From Oopsacas minuta (Eukaryota > Porifera > Hexactinellida > Lyssacinosida > Leucopsacidae): a stretch of DNA of 64,000 nucleotides. The notes below the pieces were generated by a model. The model searched no databases, was not told where the DNA came from, and was given only the letters and a program-made list of their open reading frames with translations. The stretch lies in the NCBI GenBank assembly GCA_024704765.1, contig JAKMXF010000297.1:1-64000 (forward strand), in the 5' to 3' direction. The first letter of the stretch is position 1. Every line of letters starts with the position of its first letter. The position numbers and the translations under genes were made by a program. Below, piece after piece: positions 1 to 9,047 of the stretch.

Positions 1-412
1 AATAAATAAAAAACATTTTAGGTTTACTATTTATTTGTGGAATCGTGCTACCGTACGATCGTACGACGATTGAAGCATGTCAGTTATAATTTGTTGAAGC
101 CATATACCATCAGATCGACAACATCTCCCGATTGACAACATCTCCTATGACATGTACACATTACCTTTATAAATATACCAATGTCAACTTTCATTTTAGT
201 CGCACTGGTAGATTACGCATAATCGCTGGGATGTAGTATGTATGAACCTCCCATACCTTCAATTCAAAAGGGCATTTTGCTTTAGGTACTGAACATATCT
301 GAGAAGAATCTAATTTTTGCTAATTTCTATTCTTAGCTATGGTATATCCAATTAATGGAATGTAATTTAGGTTGAAGTCACTTATCATTACTTTATGAAT
401 AATTCTGTTTAG
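1..412. other. Upstream flank of the BCAS2 exon, 5' exons unresolved
   Basis: The AG at 411-412 is a splice acceptor, so earlier BCAS2 exons should lie in or before this stretch. A short run at 238-270 reads MYEPPIPSIQK after a possible acceptor at 235-236. It faintly resembles the YELP-rich stretch preceding the coiled coil in BCAS2, but the following expected segment was not found, so no exon is called. Nothing else recognisable was seen. Confidence 0.3.
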
Positions 413-736
413 TTAGAACAACAATCACTTCGTATAATGAATCTGGATCTGCTCCTGAGATATGGAGCTAGTGCCTGGAAAGTACACAATGAACAGCTGG
501 AGCGCATGACTGTCTTAGAGGAAAAACAGCTGAGACAGATCAAACAGAGAATACAAGAAGTTAACTGGGAGCGCAAGAAGCAACAGACAGAGGGTGGAGA
601 GGGTCTTAGTAGGCTATCTGCTGAATGGAATTACCTCGTAAAGGAGAATCTCCAGATTGAGGAGGTATGTCTTCCCCTAGAAAGAGAAATAGAGACCCTC
701 AGAACACTAGTAGAGAACAAGAAACACAACAAATAA
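413..736 (+). CDS. BCAS2: BCAS2/SPF27 pre-mRNA splicing factor, C-terminal exon (partial)
   Basis: This is the last exon of a BCAS2 (SPF27) homologue, a small coiled-coil subunit of the Prp19/CDC5L spliceosomal complex. The exon opens at 413 after an acceptor AG at 411-412 and reads LEQQSLRIMNLDLLLRYGAS, closely following the family pattern LEHQAVRIENLELM. It continues through the conserved YGASAWKVHN and QEVNWERKKQQ segments and ends at the stop codon 734-736. The visible protein is about 107 residues and wholly helical, with heptad-like Leu/Glu spacing. The ATG at 437 is internal, not the start. The N-terminal half of the protein is missing, either in unrecognised exons above or before the window. 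Identity is strong; the gene model is incomplete. Confidence 0.85.
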   Translation, partial: LEQQSLRIMNLDLLLRYGASAWKVHNEQLERMTVLEEKQLRQIKQRIQEVNWERKKQQTEGGEGLSRLSAEWNYLVKENLQIEEVCLPLEREIETLRTLVENKKHNK

Positions 737-907
737 TGGCAATACGCATAATACTCAAATATATATTCGTGAAATTAGTGGTTTTAATATATTTCAATAT
801 TAAATATAATCAATTTTTAATAATACTAACCCTGTAGGTGTAATGTCGAATTAGTTAAATCAGCTCTCTGTTAGAATTTGTAGTGTAGGATATTGTAGCT
901 GAATAAG

Positions 908-3900
908 ATGAGTGATCCAATTGAATCTAATAAGGGAGTAACTCCTGATGATAACAGTACAGCTAAGACTTATGAGTTACCTTCTAATGAGACTAAGATA
1001 TCAGACAAAACTTCTACAGTAGATACCGCCCTCTCTTTTGATAAATTATGTGTACATTCTGATTCAGAATCCTCTGGAGATGAAATTACAGCTTTTGATA
1101 GAATTCGTGCATCAAGTGATTCAGATGAAGGAGAAGCTACGAAGACAATAAAAGCGATTTCTGTATCTAAAGAGTTACCTCCAGTACCTGTAACTCTATC
1201 TACCCCGGTTACTGAGACTGAAGAGGTTAAAGTAGAAGAGACATTGCCAGAAGACATGCTTGAAGAAACTGTGAAAAATTCTGAAGTTACGAAAGAGATA
1301 ATCGAGGCCAAATCACATAACAATACTGATGTATCATCTATCCAAGAACCAAACGTTAGTATCCTACGTACACTGTTATGAAGATTATGAATTATTCAAT
1401 TCGTGCTGAATTGTAGAGATTTGGATTTATGTAATTTCTAATTAGAATACACCTGACAAGAAAGTCGTTGTAGAAGATGAACAAAAGAGCAAGGAAGAGA
1501 GCGATAAAATCCAACCTGGTGTATCTAAAGATAAACCCAAATCCCCCGAGGAGAAGAGTAGTATCCAGAGTACAGGCGATTGGAATGAGAGCGAGAAGGG
1601 AAATAAATATTCTCAAAACAAAGATTTTTCTAGAGAGAAAGGAAAACCACGGAAATCCTACCCAGAGGTTTGTCACTTGATTGTATATACTGTTAAATTA
1701 TGTTAATGTAATTTCATGCTAGGATTCCTTTCGAGATGGAAACAAAAGAGAGAGAGGTAAAGGTAGAAGTAATCGTGATGATAGAGGAGTACGGAGAGAA
1801 AATTACGGACATGATGATAGATTCTACGTTTCTCCAGATACGAGGACAAACGAACCTGAGTTCGATTCTAATGTGATACAAGGACGTTCTCCTCCTACTC
1901 GCAGTTGGAAAGGAACAAGAGGAAGGGGAGGAGAGGGCAAATGGAAACATGACAAATTCTATGAAGATGAACAAGGACCTATCGCTGTGGTAATAAGATA
2001 ATGTTTTACCTTTTCTTACGGATATTATATATTAACAATTTACAGGAATCTACTAACAACAGTTATCCTTCCTACTCATCTCCTCAAAGGTTAGTTTTAA
2101 TTAATTTTATTATGATATACTCTAAAATATAATTATTCTATAGTGTTAGTCAGAGTCAATATCCCTATAAGAAGGGGAGAGGACGTGGTAAGAAACAGTA
2201 CAGTGATCAATCCCCCATCCCAGGGTTCCAGCGTAACTCACCCCGACAGGAGAGGAGAGGGAGAGGGAATCCATATAAAGAAGAATCTGATGTATACTCT
2301 TCTAGTACTCGTCCAAATAGAGGGAGAGGAATTAACAGGTACTCATTGTACACAACTACCTATATACATACAATATATTATCAATATGCTGTAGATATAG
2401 TAATTATAAAGAAGATAATTCTGGAGTGTATCACTCAAAACCGATCGTATTTGTCTCTCAGAATAAGAAGATTGAACCTCCAACTGATAGACACAAGGAC
2501 CAGGATAATACTAGGTAACAACTGTCTATGTCTATATATCTTACACGCTTATCATAATCCCGTTAAAATATGCAGGACCTATAATCAAAATGTCAACTCG
2601 ACGTTTGTAATGATTTAAACATTCGCACTAATACAAAAATTAAAATGTTCAGGAGGTCCGTATTTGTTCATGATTCTACATTTATCGATTGGAAGGCTGA
2701 AAAGTTCTTCAAAGATTTCGAGAAGGATCTTCTCCTCTTATTCGTATTCGCCATACAAGCGAATTGTTCTGCTTCTTGATTGTAAATAGATTTTAGAATT
2801 TTTGCACATTCACTTTGTCCATTGTTAATTAAGTTAGTTAGCGTGTCATACTCCTGTATTGTAGGGCCATCAAGGATCATAATCTTTTCACATGAAGCTA
2901 GCTTTATGAGTCTGTCAGTCAGATATATGACTGTATAACCACTACAATGAGTACGTATAATCTTGTGTACTTTGTCCTCTGTATCTTGGTCGAGAGAATT
3001 AATTGCGCTGTCTATGATTAGAAGTTTGTTTTTCTTAAGGAGTGCTCTTGCTAGAGAAAATAGCTTCTTCTGTCCACCACTAAAGTACTGATTGAATTTA
3101 GACATGTCAAATGAGAATTGTTCTGGTAGAGAACTGATTAGTGACTTCAGTTCAGTAACTTCTAGAATTTCCCATATTTCATTGTCAGTAGCTTTATCTA
3201 ATGGGTCTAGATTTAACCGTAGTGAGCCTGGTAACACCATACAATCAATTGGTACAAGAGAAATGCTATCTCTAAGGACATTTTGGTCCATCTTCGTGAT
3301 GTCCGTATTGTCTATTTTAATTGTACCACTGAACTCGCTCAAACACGTGAGGGCAGCCAAAACAGCTGATGCATTCTTACCCACTATGCCAATCGTCTCT
3401 CCGGAGTTGATAGTGAATGATACTTGTTGCAACAAGTTAGGGAGGTAAGGTGCGAAACAGAATATTACGTCATCAAACTCAATAGTTGGATCGATAGGCC
3501 ATTTAGAGTCAACTTTAATCGGTTCATCTCTTTTTGCTTTACACGGTAAATTCCTATAACTTAGAAGTCTCTGTACAGATATCATCTCATTCTCAACCTC
3601 AATACTTAGTAACATCCAGTGTTTTAACATCCATAGAGCGAGGATCATTTGTCCTAGAGTTGTAGCACTTAAGGATTCTTCTTCTGCATGAACTTTAAGA
3701 ATAACAGCTGTTACAAGCGCAAGAGTACATATACCCAATATCCCAACTCTAATACCCACCCAGATATTAACCAGATGGTTACTGTAGTATGCGTTAGAGT
3801 AATTGTCTTGACATTTTATGAAGTGTGACATCAGTTTATTTTGACAGTGATGAGACTGTATAGTCAGTATACCATTGACAGTTATGTTACACTGTGAATA

Positions 3901-6900
3901 GAGAGGTATACATAGTTTGGATTCAAGAGAACGTACTGATCTGGATGTTTTAAGATAGATCCATCTGAATATTAACAACAAACTAACTATGACTATGATG
4001 GAAGGAATTAGGATTACTTGGTTTATAGAGAATGTAAGTGCTATTACCCCCACAGCCTGGAAGGTTAGGACTGTGAAGAAAGTGAAATGGTATGGGAGTA
4101 ATTCGTCACATACTGCTATATCTTGAATAAAACGATTCACTATAGTACCTACGGGAGTGCGGAGGAAGAATGAACTTTTAGCTTTCAGGACTGAATAGAA
4201 CATTCCATCATGTAGAGCATCTGAGCATCTTAACAGAATGAATATTATCATAACGCAGAGCAGCAAGTAGCAAATACAAGATAGAGCAACGAACACCGAT
4301 ACTACGATGTAGGCTTTCCATTCTTGGTTATCGATTATCAAGGAAGCGTTAACTGTTGCATTTCCTGTTCTAACACTTGAGAAACTTGGAGTGCTTGGTG
4401 GTAGGAAGAACCATCCAACGAGAGATATGATACTGCCGCTTTCAGCTAGCAGAACAAGAATTAATAGGAAGTATAGTACAGCTACGTTAGTACCTGACAT
4501 TAAGTATGTTATGTACGTCCTGATTGAGATATTGTGCACTTTCTCGTCTTCCTTCACTTGATAAATCTTTTGCCAGTTATCAATACCATCCATATCCATA
4601 GTTGTGGTGATATTTATAGATTTCTGTTTCAACATTCTGAAATTTCGTATCAAAGATTTTCTACGACTTAACTGATCTACTTTGTTTCCTGATTCTGGAA
4701 TCTCTTCATCGTCACTTAGAACTTTTTGAATCATACAGATAATGTCTATCTCTTCATTCTTCATTTTTATTTCAAACATTACAAGGTTTAGAATTTCTTG
4801 CTGATTAGTTGCAATCAGTACAATTTTATCAGTCAAGACTTCAGTTATCAAATTCTTGAATATTTTAATTGCAGGTTTAAGTTCGATAATGCTAAATACC
4901 TCATCCAATAAGTAGATATCAGCTTTCTTGTAAATTGCCCTAGCGATTGATATCTTCATTGCTAGAGGGCCTTTAATTCCGCCCTCATCCATAACCTGAG
5001 TACTATCAGCAAGATTAGAATATTTGAATTCTTCCTCGATTCCACACAATTTTTTTACTTTTTCATACCATACTTCATCTATTTTCTCACTAAATATTAT
5101 ATTTTCCTTGATATCACCATCAAACAACCATCCTTCTTTCGGTACAAATACTACGGTCCCTTTCTTGTATATTTCGAGATTTTCAGGGATATCCAGTTCG
5201 CCGAATATAGACAGAAGTAAATCCGAGTTTCCGGCAGTGATATTACCTGATATTCCTATGACGTTCTTATTCTCTCCTGCACTTATTATAATTGAATGAG
5301 AGTTCTCGCTCTTTGAACATATTTTGATAAAAGCTTTTTTATCTAATTGGACTAAGGAAGTTCCATTTTTTAGATTCTGTTTCTCTGCTGTTTTAGATTT
5401 GAGTTCGTTATTGTCGCTCTGTCTGGAATTCTTGATAGTTTCGTATTCAGGCGAGTCTAGCAATGCCGCAATCCTCTTGAGAGATAAATTTACTTCTTTA
5501 ATCAAATAGATAGCGTAGTTAAATTCTAGAACTAGCGTTGAGCTCAGTTGTGCAAACATTAAGAACCCTGCATTCACTTGACCAGCTGTGATTTCTTTAT
5601 CAGAGATTATGGAATAAGTTATAGCAGTAAGGTAGATTGAGACAGTAGGTCCTATGAAGAAGAAGAAAAGTTTGAGTGCTCGGATTAGGCTGGCTTTCTG
5701 GAGAAATCTATCTTCTTTGAATTTAGTTTGATAGACAAGTTTGGTTATTGGTTCCTCCCAAGCTAATAGTCTCACGAGATTGAAGTTAGCAACAAGATTT
5801 TGTACAATATCTACTCTCTTGTCTCCATAGTGCAGCATCTTTTTGCGTATTGTTTTAAACTTTTTTGAGAATGAGAGTTGTATTACTGAGATAATAGTTA
5901 GGAATAAGATTCCTGGTATAACGGAGCAGTATAGCTCCAACCGGTTCCACATAAAGAAGATAACTGTTCCCACTTCAATTGGTGCTATCCATAGAATATG
6001 GAGGGTGGCTATACCTTCACGGAATATTTGTGTGTCAGATGATATTAGGTGGATTACATTGAAATCTCGCAATGCTTTACTTTTGATTTTCAACAATTTT
6101 CTGTAGATAATAGATTCGAACACTATCCTCAGATAAGTAGAACTGAAAGCATCAAAGTATGTTTTGAGATTTGAAGTGACCAATTCTCCAAAAGTGGCTC
6201 CTATTAGTACACATGCAGTTAGTGTAGTACTGCAAATTGAAGTTTCCAGATTCAGGGGTGATGTCAATTGATTTGTCGTTATATTTGAATGATTCGAACT
6301 GGATAATACAGTGTAGCTGTTGTTGCAATACATCTTTTGAGTTACGAGGGCTGCTAGTAATAAATCTTTTATCAAATTGAGGGAATGTTCTAGAAACATG
6401 AATACTCCTGTTATAAAGAAGTTGATACAGACAGAAGTAATTAATATCCACTTTAGAATAAGTACTGTGTTCCTATTCCCTGATGTTTGCGTATGTTTCG
6501 AAATGAAATCCCAATCATGTTCGATTTTCCTATTTATATTAGCTCCTCTAAGCTGTTGTCTTACTTTACATAGATCTTGGTCTTTTAAATTCCTACGGAC
6601 TCCTTTGATAAATATCATATCTATTAAAAAGTCTGCAAAAATTTCCTTGAATCTGATTACACAATTCATTTTTCAATTCTTTAATTATCAGGATGAGAGA
6701 ATTAAAATCTTTATTATCAGGATGACCATTCTGGTATTTATATTAATTTGCTGTCAGTATGGTTTCTAACTATAGCTATCACATCGCAACACATTTGTAC
6801 TTTTATCAGATCCTTTGAACACTTCTAATCAATCTCAAAAGCTCTCATCATTTCAGGATGATTAATCCTTGATATCCCATCCAATAAGATCTATTGTATT

Positions 6901-8579
6901 ACACTATAATTCTCTTTTCCACAAGATTCTGTAGATTTCTTTAGTCTTATCAACTTATTCAAATGTTTTAGAACTACCTTGAACGTAGATGATGCTGTCA
7001 ATAGCGATTATATTCAACCTAGTTCTAGTACTGCTCTTCCCTCCATCTCTGTCTTTTCTACAAAGCCTGAAATTGGTTTGTTATTTATTTATCAGCTAAC
7101 TCCTATTTTGTGATATTTTTATAGTTCGAGGATCAATTAGAATTTGTCATCTTGATATTTATTGATTTGTTTAAGAAATTACGTCACACGAACTCTGAGA
7201 CCACACATATTTTAACTATAAATTTAGAGTGTGAATACGAAAAATATGGTGAAATCAAATACTTTCATAATTTTGTTTCCAAGACATGCAGCAACCTAAA
7301 CGTGCTCCTCAGATGAAATACGGGCCTTACAACAACAAAAAGGATACTGAGAAGTACACTACTACCTCGAACTCCTCGTATACAGGGTTAGGTAGAGGAA
7401 AGGGAAAGATTTTGCATCCGGTCGCGTTACTCCAGAGAGGGCAGCAATATAAAAGACGTAAGTAAGGTAGCAACTTAAGTGGAAGGGGCAATGCAAACTG
7501 CCCACCTTTCTCTTAATTTACTTTAACAAGAAATTTTAGATTTCTATTTTGTCAGTAGTATATTGGTTGTACCTCTATCTAGCTACTGAACCTGTCAATT
7601 ATGAGTATGAGAAAGAGTTTGTACCAAAGAAAGACCCGAAAGAACCTATCTCCCTTACTCCTGATTCAAATCCTTCATTTCCCTTTACTAAATCTGAACC
7701 TCTACATAAACCCGAGCGTTATTCTACTCAGAGAATGAAGCAAGCACAATCAGCTGATCATAACAATGTAACAACTTCTAACGTGGGTATTCCTGTTATG
7801 AATGCTAACTCTCCTAATCCTGGATTAAACAGACCTCCTAGCACTCAAGACCAAGGTACTTAAGTAATATAATACATAATATATATTATTAATACTAATA
7901 ACATTATTTATTTATTTATTTCTCTTAACAAAGGGTACAACGCATCTATGAGAATAGGAGAGCACCCACAACAAGAAACACGATCTTCCATGATGGATGT
8001 ACCGTATTCTGAATTCTATCCCACTCCATACAAGGTATGGCTTTACAAACTATAAACCTTATGTATACTTATATGTTATTTTCTGTATTTTAGGAAGAGA
8101 TGGTAGGAAATCAAATGTCTGCAATGCATCCTTTCAACATGATGCCAGGTAATATGTCTATAAATGTGTAAATACAAGATATTATCTATCTATCTATATA
8201 TATATATATATGTTATTGCTAGATTACATGATATCACCTGATGTCATGAAGGAAGGGGACTTCCAACAGATGCAGTTCCCTCCTTTCATCCCACAAGAGA
8301 TGACAATGAACATGAAGGGAGCACCCAATATGATGGGAGGTAGTTGCTTCAAAATACTAGTTTGATTTGATACACGTTTTTATGACAATTTATTATTTCA
8401 CACCAGGTATTCCTTACATAAGCAATCCTCCTGAGTATACGATGGGAAGTGAAGTTCCACCCAATTTACAATCTGATTTATTTGTTCCAATGCAAAGGTA
8501 AAGCAGTAAAAACACTAATTATATAAATGAATACAATCATTAATAAGATTTATTTCATAGTTATTATCCTCCAATCTAA
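908..8579 (+). CDS. CASC3: CASC3/Barentsz-like exon junction complex protein, spliced, with a gene nested in one intron
   Basis: The inferred exons are 908-1354, 1446-1667, 1723-1989, 2046-2089, 2144-2338, 2395-2514, optionally 2576-2602, 6972-7075, 7284-7457, 7583-7855, 7934-8034, 8094-8148, 8223-8339, 8407-8497 and 8561-8579. All junctions keep phase and give about 742-751 residues (human CASC3 about 703). Exon 3 encodes the SELOR-box signature: an aromatic/acidic stretch followed by KWKHDKFYEDEQGP, the eIF4A3-binding core of CASC3. The N-terminus is acidic and Ser/Thr-rich; the middle is rich in RGRG; the C-terminal third is Met/Pro-rich, ending SYYPPI. CASC3 is a core exon junction complex factor in mRNA localisation and nonsense-mediated decay. 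The 4.4-kb intron before 6972 contains an ABCC gene on the other strand. The SELOR part is secure. Joining the part after 6972 rests on phase and composition; it could be a separate gene. Confidence 0.72.
2668..6669 (-). CDS. ABCC (MRP-like) ABC transporter with degenerate nucleotide-binding sites
   Basis: A single uninterrupted frame of 1333 residues has the ABCC/MRP4-like plan: an N-terminal linker, TMD1 (about residues 70-400), NBD1 (about 450-640), TMD2 (about 720-1020) and NBD2 (about 1070-1290). The family uses ATP to export anionic drugs and metabolites. Here both ATP sites look broken. In NBD1 the Walker A position reads GISGNITAGNSDLLL with no GK[S/T], the signature is IKGPLAMKISIARA, and the H-loop is IATNQQ. 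In NBD2 Walker A reads IGIVGKNASAVLAAL, Walker B is KLLIIDSAINSLD (catalytic Glu changed to Ser) and the switch His is Asp (YLTDRL); only its signature FSGGQKK is normal. The frame is nonetheless open end to end with no intron. It lies wholly inside a CASC3 intron on the opposite strand. It may be a retrocopy kept for a non-transport role, or a very recent pseudogene. Confidence 0.85.
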   Translation of the reverse strand: MNCVIRFKEIFADFLIDMIFIKGVRRNLKDQDLCKVRQQLRGANINRKIEHDWDFISKHTQTSGNRNTVLILKWILITSVCINFFITGVFMFLEHSLNLIKDLLLAALVTQKMYCNNSYTVLSSSNHSNITTNQLTSPLNLETSICSTTLTACVLIGATFGELVTSNLKTYFDAFSSTYLRIVFESIIYRKLLKIKSKALRDFNVIHLISSDTQIFREGIATLHILWIAPIEVGTVIFFMWNRLELYCSVIPGILFLTIISVIQLSFSKKFKTIRKKMLHYGDKRVDIVQNLVANFNLVRLLAWEEPITKLVYQTKFKEDRFLQKASLIRALKLFFFFIGPTVSIYLTAITYSIISDKEITAGQVNAGFLMFAQLSSTLVLEFNYAIYLIKEVNLSLKRIAALLDSPEYETIKNSRQSDNNELKSKTAEKQNLKNGTSLVQLDKKAFIKICSKSENSHSIIISAGENKNVIGISGNITAGNSDLLLSIFGELDIPENLEIYKKGTVVFVPKEGWLFDGDIKENIIFSEKIDEVWYEKVKKLCGIEEEFKYSNLADSTQVMDEGGIKGPLAMKISIARAIYKKADIYLLDEVFSIIELKPAIKIFKNLITEVLTDKIVLIATNQQEILNLVMFEIKMKNEEIDIICMIQKVLSDDEEIPESGNKVDQLSRRKSLIRNFRMLKQKSINITTTMDMDGIDNWQKIYQVKEDEKVHNISIRTYITYLMSGTNVAVLYFLLILVLLAESGSIISLVGWFFLPPSTPSFSSVRTGNATVNASLIIDNQEWKAYIVVSVFVALSCICYLLLCVMIIFILLRCSDALHDGMFYSVLKAKSSFFLRTPVGTIVNRFIQDIAVCDELLPYHFTFFTVLTFQAVGVIALTFSINQVILIPSIIVIVSLLLIFRWIYLKTSRSVRSLESKLCIPLYSQCNITVNGILTIQSHHCQNKLMSHFIKCQDNYSNAYYSNHLVNIWVGIRVGILGICTLALVTAVILKVHAEEESLSATTLGQMILALWMLKHWMLLSIEVENEMISVQRLLSYRNLPCKAKRDEPIKVDSKWPIDPTIEFDDVIFCFAPYLPNLLQQVSFTINSGETIGIVGKNASAVLAALTCLSEFSGTIKIDNTDITKMDQNVLRDSISLVPIDCMVLPGSLRLNLDPLDKATDNEIWEILEVTELKSLISSLPEQFSFDMSKFNQYFSGGQKKLFSLARALLKKNKLLIIDSAINSLDQDTEDKVHKIIRTHCSGYTVIYLTDRLIKLASCEKIMILDGPTIQEYDTLTNLINNGQSECAKILKSIYNQEAEQFACMANTNKRRRSFSKSLKNFSAFQSINVES

Positions 8580-9047
8580 GGCCAGGAAGGGAGAATAAGA
8601 TCCGCTCTACTCTACTTTGGTTGGTTTGTTAAATGTTAAAATCTTTCAAAAAACCTTTCAAAATATTTTACAAAACATTTCCCCATCTAGGACAATTGAC
8701 TCCAAACCTGCTCCAATGCACCTCCAAACGATAACTTTCCCCTAATTCTCACAATTGTATATAATCCCTTGGTTGCATAAGGAATATTTCCAAGCGATTA
8801 CTGCTAGGAGTTTATCTAAAATGCACCTCATGGGTTGTGATGTGATACTATGTTACTACCAGGTCTGATCATTCATTATTATTTGACCTATTTTTGTATA
8901 CCAATTTTCTTCTATCATATTTTGCTACACATATTCATGGGATTTACATTTCGGAATTACATTTCAATCATTACACAGTAATTACTTCAATAATTTGCAA
9001 GTGTGGTATATTTAAAATTAAGGTATTAAACGATAATTTAGTCTGTG
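8580..9047. other. Intergenic: CASC3 3' flank and PWP2 5' flank
   Basis: No coding frame or RNA gene is recognisable. It should hold the CASC3-like 3' untranslated region and the PWP2 promoter. Several A/T runs are present but no clear motif. Confidence 0.4.

Noticed and set aside
1392-1676. Minus-strand frame opposite CASC3 exon 2
   Set aside because: It is a shadow of a coding exon; the plus-strand exon fits phase and composition.
2576-2618. Reading CASC3 to a stop at 2618
   Set aside because: It gives a short tail (TYNQNVNSTFVMI) and leaves phase-matched exons from 6972 unexplained; kept only as an alternative end.
7549-7863. Separate small gene beginning SVVYWLYLYL
   Set aside because: It starts at TTG, not ATG; a polypyrimidine tract and AG at 7581-7582 make the real exon start 7583.
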